A stretch of 64,000 nucleotides of DNA from Cryptomeria japonica (lineage: Eukaryota; Streptophyta; Pinopsida; Cupressales; Cupressaceae): contig NC_081415.1 of assembly GCF_030272615.1 (NCBI RefSeq), positions 420,604,257 through 420,668,256 on the forward strand, written 5' to 3'. Both the position numbers and the translations under genes were made by a program. Below, piece by piece: positions 23,801 to 35,719 of the stretch. How positions within the stretch are numbered: the stretch's first letter is position 1; every line of letters starts with the position of its first letter. A model generated the notes under the pieces. That model searched no databases and was not told the origin of the DNA. It saw only the letters and a program-made list of their open reading frames with translations.

Positions 23801-25239
23801 GAAATACCATTTTTTTTAATTCAACAAATAAATAAAGGGTAGATTTGAATCCTACCTCATAACACATTCCGGGCAAGGATTCTGATGAAGAGCTCCACCT
23901 GCAACTCCAAACAAATCCCCCATTTTTCCAACATTTCCCCCATCTCCTTTTTTTTCCAAAAACAAGCTCCCCAGAAAAGAACCCCCAAAAACATTTCAAA
24001 ATTAGGTTAAATGAGAAACCCTATTTTTGCCCTAATTTTCAATTTCGAATTTAGGCATTTATTTATTTTTTTAAATAAAAGAAAATCCAAAATGGAAATC
24101 ATTCTTTCCACTATTCAATACATCTTATTTGCTTTTCTAATTAAAATTAAAATGTTTCTATTTCTTGTTTAATTTTAATTCTAATTTCTCGATTCTAATT
24201 TAGGCCTACATTATATTTCGAAACTATTGACCAGGGTAAAGTGTTTTTTTTTTTTTTATTAATTTAAATTTCCAAAAAAGATCAATCTTTTATAATAAAT
24301 CAACTTTACAAGTAAAAAGAATAATTTTGTTTAAATAATAAAATTTACCCTTTTCTCTTCCAAAATGCGAATGTGAATTAATTTATTTCTATTTCTCAAA
24401 TGACTTTAAATTTTTCCTTTCTAAAACACATAACTCATTAAATTCATTATTATCAAATTTAACTATTAAATTGACTTGCTATAACATAGTAAAGTGACCT
24501 TTTTAAATAAATGACTAATCAAATGAAAGATTCCTATTTATTCTAATTTCTCAAATTTTTAATGTGTAAACGAACACATGATTTCAATTTAAATGCTTTA
24601 AGCTTGCTACAATTGTAATTAAAGTGATGTCTTTTTAAATTAACGATTAATCATATAAAAGAAACTACCTATTTAAATTTCTATATCACTAATGTGTACG
24701 TCTACTCATTAAATTGAATTTAATACTTAGGATAACAAACTCCACTTACCCTGTGCAAGGCATGCAAATCGAGGAAGTCCACCAAATCACACGACATGCA
24801 ATCCAATGAAAAGAAAGTCCCACGAACCACACACGATGCTCACCTGGCCATGGCTAAGGCAAGACGAGAGTTTTATGACCCCTAAATCCAAATTTTGAGG
24901 ATGAAGGAGGTATACTCAACCCTGCAATTCCCAAAGAAGATGAACCTCGCCCTAGGCGGTGTTGTACCTGCAATCTCCTGCACCCATAAATTCATGCAAG
25001 CATACATATACATATACATATTCAATGAAGGCGTTAGCTCGAGATTTATTACAAGAGTTAGGAAACAATTACATTTACACAAGAATCGATGCAAAAGCAC
25101 AATAGCAGGTATGTACAATTATTTATATCATCTAAACTACACATTGCATCACGGTTAACCTACCATTCAAGAATGCCACATAGGAAGTCAACCAAGGTCA
25201 AACGGGTTTTACAAGTTCGACTAGGGTATGGGCATTACA
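20878..25239. mobile_element. 4.36-kb non-coding element with 10-bp inverted ends
   Basis: The ends are TGTAATGCCC and GGGCATTACA, a perfect 10-bp inverted pair. Identical AAGTT duplications flank it (20873-20877 and 25240-25244). It splits a gypsy protease reading frame exactly. No gag, pol or transposase is visible in 4.36 kb. TG..CA ends and a 5-bp duplication fit a very long solo LTR, and this is my preferred reading. A non-autonomous element whose inner structure I cannot see is the alternative. Contents are A+T-rich, with homopolymer T runs near 23040-23240 and a G+C-rich minisatellite near 23270-23380. Confidence 0.85.
23270..23385. repeat. G+C-rich minisatellite, 25-27 bp units
   Basis: About four units of CCCACANTGTGG followed by CGCAGTCTGCGG-like sequence lie in otherwise A+T-rich DNA. 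Each CCACANTGTGG is itself palindromic, so every unit can fold. The overlapping short frames on both strands are readings of this repeat, not genes. Confidence 0.85.
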
Positions 25240-25244
25240 AAGTT

Positions 25245-25625
25245 GAGACATCCTTGGTTCTCTTCCATGAAAGCGATCCCATCTACCATTCATAAATATC
25301 TCAAATTTCTTCATAATGACAAAATCATAGCATGTACCAACCCACATTGAAGCATGGAGATGCTAATCTTGATTACTTTTAGCCTAAATAATTTGAACCT
25401 CTTAAGACTCGAAGTGATGCTCTTTTTCAATCTTATCAAAAATGGAAGAATGATATAATCTCATCTTTGAGTAAGCCTAGAGATCCTAGACATATTCCTC
25501 CTCCTCATGATGGACCCAGTCTTCTTCCTACACCTTATATTCCTCCTTTATATGTTGCAATACCGCCTCCTACATCTTACAAAAGAAAGGGTCCAACATC
25601 TCATATTTTTCAGCCTAGTAGACTT
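25245..25625 (+). pseudogene. Ty3/gypsy protease fragment, 3' half
   Basis: This continues the protease of 20431-20877 across the insertion with HPWFSSMKAIPSTIHKYLKF. A Pro-rich linker follows in another frame (LSKPRDPRHIPPPHDGPS, PTSYKRKGPTS). It ends abruptly at 25625, where the tandem-repeat sequence (TTTTTAATCCTTTTCAACTT) resumes. The gypsy fragment was therefore itself placed inside the tandem repeat. Confidence 0.7.
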
Positions 25626-26274
25626 TTTAATCCTTTTCAACTTCTACCGAAATAGAGATTATTAAATTTAATTAAGTATACAATTGCAAATATAGAATTT
25701 AACTATACTTAATTAAATGTTTATCATTTATGGAAGTCTTCTGTCAGAAGTTTGTAAAACATGTTTATCGTTCCTCCACATGCACTAGTTCAAAACTTCA
25801 ACAACAAGTAAGTTGGACTTTTAATTCACTTTTTTTTCATGAGAGAAACATCTTTTTTTTTATATATTTATAAAAATATAATCAATGTACAAATAATTAA
25901 TGGAATGAACTGGATTAAGAAACATTACATAAAAAATATCACAGTATTAAATTTATTTCCATTGTTTAACAAAATATTGAAATAACGTAGCTCATAGACA
26001 AAAAAACATTTACAAAATTATCATTAATAAAATGAAATAGAAAGCATTTTTATATCCATAAGAGGCAAACTGAAACGAACTGGAATTTGCAAAATTATCA
26101 TTAATATTTATGTTTCAAAAATTTACAATTTTTACATGTCTGAGACTTGAGTCCCTCAAAAACTTTAAAGCTAAAATGAGTGAGCCTATGAGGTTACGAG
26201 GACATATCCAAAAAAATAAAACTACTAGGGGGTCGGGGCTAGGCCACAGGTAGTGGACACATTCATGGTTTACC
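25626..26274. other. Non-coding; partial tandem-repeat unit then A+T-rich DNA
   Basis: The first ~110 bp resemble the ~265-bp repeat. The rest is A+T-rich with no gene or repeat I can support. Confidence 0.5.
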
Positions 26275-26829
26275 CTAAGAATTTAACCCTCCCTCCATGT
26301 AGAATTCTTCAGACATTATAAGCTGAGAGAATTCTTCAAGCCAACTGTAGTTTGGAAAGTCGTCCAGGAGGAACCATTTCCGAAGAAAGTCCCTACCAAT
26401 CCATGCCCATTTCCTATGACTCATCAACTGTTCCGCATTTCGGTTCAAAAGAAATGGTTTCCTTGCCACTGGCACTATTTGGTTAGGGAGGAGAAGCTTG
26501 GTTAATTCATTCACCCAAGGGATCCCCACCCCTACTTTTGCAAAGACGACAACACTAACGTTGTCTCCAAGAAATTATTCTTTAAACACCTTCCTTAACA
26601 ACATCAACATATCCACCTTGTCTCCTTTGAGGTCCAGAAGAGGTGCCAAGAACTGAGACGTAACGTCCGTGTTAAACTGGTATCTATTTTCATTACGCAG
26701 AAAGTCTCTGCCCAACACCATCCTCACAGCCTCATTAGTGAACATACCAACCTCCTTGCATACTGAACATCCCAAAAAATCCCTCTGGTCCTCCGCAAAT
26801 AAGCTTCTCAAGCAGATAGGAGTGTCCAT
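26275..26829 (-). pseudogene. Unidentified protein gene remnant, one nonsense codon
   Basis: An ATG at 26827-26829 opens a minus-strand frame of 184 codons ending at 26275. A single in-frame TAA (26575-26577) splits it after MLLRKVFKE. Both halves share a GRDFLR motif: VRMVLGRDFLRNENRY and WIGRDFLRKWFLLDDF. Composition is that of a soluble, Leu- and Phe-rich protein. No retroelement motif is present and I do not recognise the family. Clean A-rich sequence lies upstream, so it may be a host gene or retrogene copy. Confidence 0.5.
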
Positions 26830-27741
26830 CTTGAGAAATCAAATTACCAAATTAAACAGCCCGAGCCTATAGACCTAAACCAGAGGCAGAATTTAAATAC
26901 TGCGAGCTCCGATGATTTATCTACCAAAGACTAATTAAAGATGAAAGAAGTAGAGATCGTATATAAATAGCTGAAGATCTTGATTGTAACAATACCTTCT
27001 CTAACCGTATTAATTGCTTTAATTTTTTTTAAATCTTTTGTATATCTTTGCAAATCTTTCCCATAAATACATGTGTGCGAAATTGGAAACAACTATAAAC
27101 TAGTACCAAGTACCACATTGGAAGTCATGGGGACAGAGTGGATTGTAGTTAGTGACTAGACATATATTAAATGACTAACATTATCAACCATGCCACTTGA
27201 TATGTGTCTATTGAATCCAATTCCATTCTGGGCACTTTCTAATGAACTATGTTCTCTTCAGAAATTTGGGCTGAAATAAAACTTCAGCCATTGATCTACA
27301 ATCATTGAACGGTTTAAAATCATTGATGGATTTTAGGTATGTGTCACCCTTCACGTGTCAAAGAGGTTGCGCTTATCAATACGTCATGCAGAGTCCCGAC
27401 TCAATGTGATGTACTGATGTGATGTGATGTGCCTTGTATATTAATGACAATGAATTTATGAAATCACCAATAAAATATATATTTTTCCATAAATAACAAA
27501 ATATTAGCCAAACAAATTAAATAATTTTCAAGCGGTGGATAAAAATCGCCAATACGCTTAAATAATTTTTCCTTCAGACTAAATTTTTTTGCCCATACAA
27601 TTATATATTTAATCCTTTAAACGAAAAATATTTGCCTCCTACAATATATATTTTCTCCACAGAACAAGGTATTATTCGCCAGAGTTTTATGTAATTTTTC
27701 GTACCCTAGGAAAAAATTGCCAATACAAAATAATTTTTTTC
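26830..27741. other. Non-coding; low-complexity stretch at right
   Basis: No gene is supported. A TATATAAATAG occurs near 26960 with nothing coding downstream on the plus strand. TGATGTGATGTGATGTG lies near 27415-27430. From about 27530 to 27830 a T-rich pattern with recurring CGCCAA and AATTTTTT suggests an old ~140-bp tandem repeat, weakly supported. Confidence 0.4.
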
Positions 27742-29186
27742 CTACTTTGAAATTTTTTTCACCATCAATATGAAAATTTTCCCCCAAAAATAATGTCTGA
27801 TTCGCCAAGATTTTACACTTTTGCCTGGGGGGTGGTTTCTTAAAGTTATCCCTAAAGTAAATTGCTCCATTTGACTCACAGTTAGTTGATAATTGTGAAG
27901 TGTTGCACACAACTGCAGAAAGGAAGTAAAATCAGAAAATATAAGTTTTTCCCTAATGTCTTTTTGCAAATTAGAAATGAAAATTCTTTGAATACCATTA
28001 TCAGGCACAAGAAAAGAGATTTGAGAACACAAATGCTTGTATCTACCAATAAAATCAGTCACTTTTTCTTTAACGCCTTGTTTACAATGCATTAAATTAG
28101 TCAAAGTGATTTTAGGACCTATGTTGTTTTGAAATTGTTGAAAATAAGTAATAGAATAAGAAGGCAAAAAACAGTACCATTGTAAAGCCTTATCTCTTAA
28201 TGTTCTAGTACACAATTTGGCAAGCAATCTTTGATTGTGAGCGAAGTGAGTACACAAAGTTTGGAATGTTTTTACATGTGTTAAATGATCACCTTTTCCA
28301 TTATAGAGTTCCAAATAAGGGACTTTAACATGTTTAGGAGGGACAAATCTAACAATATCAAGAGAAAGTGGGCTCGCAACATCAATTGTGGGCACACTAA
28401 ACTTGGATTGACTCATTAAAGAAATTTTCTTTGAGCAAGGTTATTAATGGTTGCTTCGGTTGAAGAATTTATGTTAGACATGTTTGATTGAGAAGGTGGT
28501 GTGATGTTATTGAAAGAAGGCATTGATTGAGAATAAGGTGGTGGGACACTATGGTAATTAGGCATGGGTGACGATTGAGTAGGAAATGAGACACTAAAAG
28601 GAGGAGTAAAATGATTGAATGAATTTCCCCCTTGTGTCACATTTATTGGTTGAGAGACAATAAGAATACTCATTAAAGGCATAGATAAAGATGGAGGATT
28701 GAATGAAGAAGAGGGATTGCCCCCATGACTAATGGTTGTAGGTATGAAATTTTGAGTTGAAGTAGCCATGATGTTTGAAGTGAAAGTAGGAATATTAGTC
28801 ATAGAAGTGGTCAAAGAAATAGAATGATTGATTTGTGTAGGAGGTTGTGAATAACCTAGGTTCTCAACACAACTCTTCATAGGAATGACATTAGAATCAA
28901 CAATGTGAGCAATACCACGCAATATATCAATTCCATTTTTATCACTTTGAATCATGCGTTTTAGACCTTCACTTAATGGAAGAGCTTCATTATTAGGATA
29001 TTCTTGGGACATCCATTGTTGGAAATTATCAAATTGATTATCCAATTTTGAAAGTTGATCTATGGAAACTCTAGTTAAAGCTTCTTCTTCATCATGGGAA
29101 TCATCAATTGGGTAGGTAGAGATATTATTAGGATGAGAAGAATTAGCAATATCCTCATTGTACAAGTCACCCAAATTAAGCTCCAT
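27742..29186 (-). pseudogene. gag: Ty3/gypsy gag (element D)
   Basis: Two overlapping minus-strand frames (29186-28416 and 28416-27742) form one gag gene broken by a one-base frameshift near 28416. The first holds an acidic N-terminus and a Ser/Thr/Pro-rich linker (SHGGNPSSSFNPPSLSMP). The second is the gag domain, with VPYLELYNGKGDHLTHVKTF, DKALQWYCFLPSYSI and VKEKVTDFIGRYKHL. The 3' end runs into T-rich repeats near 27830, and no zinc knuckle or pol follows. The role is particle formation. Confidence 0.85.
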
Positions 29187-31357
29187 TTCTTCGAGAATTA
29201 AACCTTGGGAAGCCTTACTTCTAATGATTTATCTAATGGGGATAGTATAGGTAGGACTAATAGTTGTAAAACTCATGCATTAGAGGAAAAAATTGAAATT
29301 TGAATTTGAATTTTGAATTTTGGGAACAAAGTTTGCAAAATTGAATAATGCAAAATTCAAGAAAATAATGATTATACAATTTGAACTTTGTGGAAATAAG
29401 AGATGACACAATCTCCAAGAAAGATTTATAATTAATAAAAAGAGATTGAAATTTAAAATTAGGGCCAATGGGATACCACTTAATTTCAAATTTCAAATTG
29501 ACAAAATTAAGATCTTAAAATTAGGGCAGATTATAATTAACCACTTAATTTTAAATGTTTCCTTGAAAGTTGTAATGTTGAAATTGGGAAGTGTTTTCTA
29601 TTTTAGAGGGATCAAAATTTGACAAAATCAGCCAATTCTCTAGATTTAAGCAATTAAATACAGTCATAATAGTCTCCTGAAATTTCGGGAAAAAAAACCA
29701 GTGACTGTGTGCAAGTTATGCACGGTCCTCCCAACTTTTTCAAAAATTTTCAGGGATGAAAGCTACGATGATTTGAGAGCTAACCCCCCAAAATTGATTG
29801 ATTTTACAATCTGTAGATAGATGAAATTAATGTTTGAATGTCAAAATAGGACCCTATTAGGGTTTTGGAAAGAGATAAGAAATTGAATTGCAAATTTGAA
29901 AAAGGTCAAACCTACTAGATAGGGCCACCTTAAATAATATTTAGAAAGCTGAAATTGGTTGAAATTGATTGAAATTTGCACAAAATCCAATTAAATTTGA
30001 AAATTAGGGTTTTAGGACCTAACCACTGAATTTTGAAATTTGAATTTTGGGAAAAGGAGGGAAATTGAAAATTTGAATTTTAGGCAAGAAGACAAGTATG
30101 AAAACAATCACAAATCTGAAAATTAAATGTAAATCCAATTTTGGCACAAGTTCAAGTTGATGTTTGAAAATTAGGGTTTTGACAATTAACCACTTAATTT
30201 TGTAAATTTGATTTGCAAATTGAACAAGACAATGAAATAATTGAATTTGACAAGCAATGTAATTTTCAGATTTAAGACAATAGATAGCAATTTTTGCAAA
30301 ATACAAGTTTAATTTCAATTTTTGCAACTAGGGTTTTCAATGATTTAACCACCTAGCTTGTGTAAATTACAAGAAAATTAAATTTATAAATGAAAAGTAT
30401 GCAATAATTTTCAATGTAAAGCATGTAAGACATTGGGTTCATCAAAATGTAATGTGAAAAAATGATGACAGGAGATCAAGTGGAAAGATTTACTCCCCTC
30501 AAAAGAGGGATGAAAGTTTCACAAAGGATTCCCTTCAATTTTTCACATATTACATTCAAAAGAGGGGTTGAATTCACTAGATCCAATCCCCAATGGTAAG
30601 AGATTGAATACTAAGTGAATTGCAACAAGTTTGGAAAGTATTAGGAAAGTAAATTAACCCTCTTTTGTAATAGACTAGTTGAATTAAGAAAATTGAGACT
30701 AAGTGTAGAGATGACAAAGAAACAATTATATCTTGAGATAGAGATGCAGGATGAAGCTATGCACCTAGAATTAGCAGTAGAATGTCGAGACGAAGCTTCC
30801 CTGCAAATCTAAACAAAAGTTGCAAGGACCATGTGTAAGTTGTACACAGTTCTCTGAAAAATCCGTGCGTGGAAAAGGGTTTTTCTGTCTCTGAAAATGA
30901 AGCTTAAAATTACAATTACAGCTGTGCACCTGCAACCTACACACATAAAAGAGAGGGAAATATTGTTGGGATTGGGGGTTTGCCTTTAGGTCAAACCCCA
31001 TTTTGGAATTAACCAAGTGGTTGAAAAATGCTGCAAGTAAATGAAAGGAAATGTCTGAAGTAAATCCACCTCAAGGAGGGGATGTAATTGAAAGGTTGAT
31101 AACCTTGTAAATGAATTTGCTTGAGTGGATATGTGAAATAGGATATCTTGAATGCAACACCTAGCCTTGAAAGGAGACTTGAAATGCTCAATTATTGAAT
31201 GAATGCTTGAATGCTTGATAACGATAATGGAGACCCCTTGCTTTTTCATCCTACTGTCACTTCACTTATCATCAACTTATGCAAATAGGAGGGGACCTAC
31301 TCCTTATATACTTGCCAATTAGGGTTATTTAGGTAATTTCTCATCCTTTTCTCACTT
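29187..31357 (-). other. Leader and LTR (R-U5 side) of element D
   Basis: No gene. About 29450-30360 contains recurring TTAGGGTTTT and AACCACTTAATTTT blocks spaced near 160 bp, an old tandem repeat. From about 30960 to 31345 the minus strand aligns with plus-strand 34610-34990 of element B, sharing GGGTTTGACCTAA, GGCAAACCCC and TTTCCCTCTCTTT. A TATA box lies at 31302-31312. Confidence 0.6.
31302..31312 (-). promoter_or_regulatory. TATA box of element D LTR
   Basis: Minus-strand AAGTATATAAGGA aligns with AGTATAAAAGGA at 34617-34628 in element B. Confidence 0.55.
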
Positions 31358-31362
31358 CACAA

Positions 31363-32863
31363 TGTTAGTTAGATGAGAGGGGTGGTGAATCAGATAAACT
31401 CACAATTCAATATATTCTTCAGATTCAACCTCGGTAGAACTTACTTGATATGTAACTATGAATGTAAATCATTCAAACTCATAAACAGATAAACTTGAAA
31501 CATCAAAACATATTTAACACCAGATTTAACATGGAAACCCAAATAGGGAAAAACCACTGTGGGATTTTGGACCCACTAAGAAAATATACTCTTCTAGAGT
31601 ATGCTCGATTAAAAGCCAATCCTGTTATAGATTACATAAACACATTGCTAGATGTGACCCGGTCAAGGGATTTCCCTCAGATCTATCAGAATCTTACAAT
31701 TTGTTAGAAGTGACCTTGTCAAAGGATTTCAAACACTCATTCATAATGTTACCTTGCTAGAGGATTTACAAATAAGACTATTAGGTCCACTCGGTTAAGA
31801 GATTTCCTATCACTTACAAAAATAAATAACAGTAATAAAATATATCTCCAACTTCACATCTGAAATGTTAAAGCAAACTCTATGTGCTCAAGATAATCTT
31901 GTTATAAGACTTATCTTACTCCTTGTTGGGCTTCTCACTCTATTCTTCAGTCAGATCTTCAATCTTCTGTACTCGGTAATCACCTCTACAGTATCACTGC
32001 TCTTCTATTTGCCAATCTTCAATGTTCATCATCTTTTCCTTATTTATAAGCAATTCCTAGCCGCTTAATCTCCTTAATCACATTTCCCATGATTAATCTT
32101 AGCCATCAGATCTTCAAACTTGACTAGGTTCATTGAATCCTTCGAATTGAAAAAATGTTTTATCTTGCCTTGGAACTTGTATTCCTTCCTTGGTACTTGT
32201 GCTCGGTTATGACCATTCAATTTGTGTTGTAGATCTAAATCTTAAATTTTCATTGCCGTTGATCCTTAACAAACTTCTTACACGACATTCCAATCTTCTA
32301 TAAATCTCCAACTCATTGGCATCCTTCATTTAATAATGTATTTATTCATCCAATGCATTTTGTTACTGCTCAGTTGATACTCGGTAAATTTTGAACTTTA
32401 CTCGGTAGACATTCTTTCTTCTTTAATCGACACTGATAACCTTGGTGTTTACCGACTAGCTCCTTGCTTAGTAAAATAGAACAGTATCAAACCTTTACTC
32501 ATTTTATTACATGAAATCTTTTCTCCTCCTTATTTAGTCTTCAAATACACATATATAGGATATCAAAACAATCAAAATAACATAATCTCATCACTGTCTA
32601 ACTCGGTAATAGTTGCCCATTGAATAACTTATTACTCCCCTTCATTTTCACATTCTTTCTGTGTCACTTACCGACATCTTTATACTCATCAAAACATACT
32701 CTTTAAGATATGGCAACATCATACTGAATCAAAAAATCAATTGCTTGACATCAACGACAAAATAATATTATTAAGACAATAATCATCATTTATCAATTAT
32801 ATCATCAATCTCCAACAACCTTCTCAATATCATCATACCAACAAACTTAATGTAATGCCAACA
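31363..32863 (-). mobile_element. Solo copia LTR
   Basis: 1501 bp, from TGTTGGCATT to CTAACTAACA on the minus strand, with identical CACAA duplications at 31358-31362 and 32864-32868. It is a diverged relative of the copia LTRs at 12546 and 18046, sharing GGAAACCCAAATAGGGAAAA, TTCTAGAGTATGCTCG and repeated CTCGGTA. It has no internal sequence. It sits 50 bp from the TATA box of element D, inside that element's LTR. Confidence 0.93.
32038..32051 (-). promoter_or_regulatory. TATA box of the solo copia LTR
   Basis: Minus-strand GCTTATAAATAAGG is conserved with 18761-18774. Confidence 0.5.
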
Positions 32864-32868
32864 CACAA

Positions 32869-33149
32869 TTGACAAGCCCAATGCAAGGGAGGGCCAAAGG
32901 GGGCCCAAAATAGGGCTAGGATAATCTCAGCATAGGGGCACCACGCCCTTATCTTAGGGGGATAGGGGCGCCACGCCCCTATCCTGCCCTGATTTAGGAC
33001 AGGCAACAACAAAAGGCAGTGCATAATGATGAAAAATGCAAGTTATTGATGTCTTGAGCATGTTTTGAGTTTCCGATCAGGCTTAGGGATTTGTTTGCTA
33101 ATGCAAAGACCCAAATGCGGTCAAAAATTGCAAGGGTCACAATTTTATG
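32869..33149 (-). other. Outer part of element D LTR with two G+C hairpins
   Basis: It continues the LTR split by the solo copia insertion. ATAGGGGCG-CCA-CGCCCCTAT (32962-32982) is a perfect 9-bp inverted repeat. A near copy lies 30 bp to the left (32932-32951). The stretch next to the microsatellite resembles the inverse of 34300-34360. Confidence 0.5.
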
Positions 33150-33557
33150 ACACTATATATATATATATATATACATATGTATATATATGTATGTATACAT
33201 ATACACATATACATACATACATACATATGTATATATATGTATGTATACATATACACATATACATACATACATACATATGTATATATATGTATGTATACAT
33301 ATACACATATACATACATACATACATATACACATATACACATATACATACATACATACATATGTATACATACATATAAGTATACATAAACACACACACAC
33401 ACATATGTATGTATATGTACATGTATATATGTACATACATATATACATGTACATATACATACATATATGTGTGTGTGTGTGTGTGTGTACTTATATGTAT
33501 ATAAATATGTATGTATATTTACATGTATATATACACATGCATATATATAGATACATG

Positions 33558-33601
<44 letters not shown>

Positions 33602-33863
33602 TATACATGTATATGTATACACATGTATATATGTATGTATATATATGTATATATACATATTATATATGTATATATATATACATATGTATATGTATATATA
33701 CACATGTATGTATATATGTATATATACACATGTATGTATATATACACATGTATGTATATATACACATGTATGTATGTATATATACACACATATATATACA
33801 TATTATACATACATACATATGTATATATACATACATACATACATATATCTATATATGTATATA

Positions 33864-33894
<31 letters not shown>

Positions 33895-33930
33895 TTACAT
33901 ACATACATACATACATACACACATACATAC

Positions 33931-33969
<39 letters not shown>

Positions 33970-34297
33970 CATACATGTATGTATATATGTATATATGTAT
34001 CTATATATATATGTATATGTATATATATATATGTATATATATATATCTATATATGTATATATGTATGTATATACACATACATATATATGTATGTGTATAT
34101 GTATGTATATACATATGTGTGTAGATATATGTGTATATATATATGTATATGTATGTATATATATGTCTGTATATATATGTGTATATATAAGTATATGTAT
34201 GTATATATATATATACATATATACATATATATATATATGTGTGTATATATATATATATATACAGACATATATATATATATATATATATATATTTTAA
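33150..34297. repeat. 1.15-kb TATG/TACA compound microsatellite
   Basis: Almost nothing but TATA, TATG, TACA and CACA steps. Inside it are three consecutive 50-bp units (33181-33330), the first two identical, and a run of 18-bp units (ACACATGTATGTATATAT) near 33700-33780. All long frames on either strand encode only Tyr, Ile, Met, Val, Thr, His and Cys and are not genes. Confidence 0.97.
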
Positions 34298-34299
34298 CA

Positions 34300-35321
34300 T
34301 CATAAATTATACTTGCTTACAATTTTGTCCTCACCTAGGCCTCACTTTGGTGTTCTAGCTTCCAATGTCTGATTAGGGTGCTGATTCTGCTCACACCCCA
34401 TTCCAAACTCACATTTTCATCACCTTTCCATCTCGCCCCTCATTTTGGAGTTCTTATTTTTAGGACTAGGGCATTGGTTAGGACCACAACATCCCACAAC
34501 CTGGTCCTCCTAGTCAGGCTTTACATTAGGGCCTCACAACAATCATTTCATTTGATCAAAAAATTTGATCCCATGTCGGCATGTTTCTGGAAATTCAATT
34601 TGTTTTCAGATGATCAAGTATAAAAGGAGGTCTACCCCTCTCATTTGAAACCTAACTAACTTCTTTTATGATCACAATTACACTTTAGGAGCAAGCAATC
34701 AATCATTCATCATGCATTGGAGCAAAAGTGAAGTCAAGTTCAAGTATTGAAGATGGCATCCATGATCAATATTTTATGAAGACATCCTACATGAAACCCT
34801 AAAATCTTTGTGTGGAGGTCAAACAAAACTTCATCAAGGTATACATTATTGTTTCAAGCATTTCATCTTTTTCCTCAAAAGGGAAGTATTTTATTACAAT
34901 CTTTCATTATATTTTTCAATTCAATTTCATGGTTAATTCGAAAATTGGGGTTTGACCTAAGGCAAACCCCTATTTCCAACATCTTTCCCTCTCTTTCTAT
35001 ATACAAGAAATAGGTGCAAGAGCTGTACTCAGGAATTCAAGCAGTGTTGATAGTGACGAACAGGTTCATCTTTTGATGACAAAAAATTCAGAGGACCAAG
35101 GTGGATCTATGCTATCGAGTCCCCAAAAATCAAGCCAAACTTCTGGGAACAGGTTCTAAACATCTTCTTTTGCCTAGATCTCAGTTTGTGGGTTCGTGGG
35201 ATATCTGGAGTAGTCTGTTAGCAACAATTTACTTCAATTATTCATACTTTTACCCTAATTTCACAATTACATTCCAAATTCAACTAAGAAAGAGGATAAT
35301 CAATTCCAACTAGTTGAATCC
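34300..35321 (+). other. LTR and leader of element B
   Basis: Non-coding. It carries a TATA box at 34619 and aligns, in opposite orientation, with element D's LTR and leader at 30960-31345. It should lead into gag, but the second microsatellite and then RNase H follow, so gag, protease and RT are missing. Confidence 0.6.
34619..34627 (+). promoter_or_regulatory. TATA box of element B LTR
   Basis: TATAAAAGG, followed by a CCCCTCTC stretch as in element D. Confidence 0.55.
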
Positions 35322-35567
35322 AATATACATATGTATGTATGTGTATATATATATATATGTATGTATGTATGTATATACATATATGCATGCATATGTATGT
35401 ATATACATATGTATGTATGTATGTGTGTGTGTATGTATATATATACATAATATATATGTATATACATATATATATTATGCATACACACACATATATGTAT
35501 ATGTATATATATATATACACACATATATATATGTATGTATATACACATATATGTATATGTATGTATA

Positions 35568-35619
<52 letters not shown>

Positions 35620-35716
35620 TATACATACATATACATATATGTGTATATACATACATATATATATATATGTATATCTACATATATATGTATATGTGTGTAT
35701 ATACACATACACACAC
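35322..35716. repeat. 0.4-kb TATG/TACA compound microsatellite
   Basis: Same composition as 33150-34297, about 1 kb away. It joins element B's leader to its pol remnant where gag to RT should be. Confidence 0.97.
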
Positions 35717-35719
35717 ATT

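Noticed and set aside
20878-25239. DNA transposon call based on inverted ends
   Set aside because: The ends are TG..CA with a 5-bp duplication and no transposase, which fits an LTR better; kept open as an alternative.
26950-26975. TATATAAATAG as a plus-strand promoter
   Set aside because: No coding sequence or LTR follows on the plus strand.
33137-34305. Many long open frames on both strands (up to 325 codons)
   Set aside because: They encode only Tyr/Ile/Met/Val/Thr/His/Cys repeats and are readings of a TATG/TACA microsatellite.
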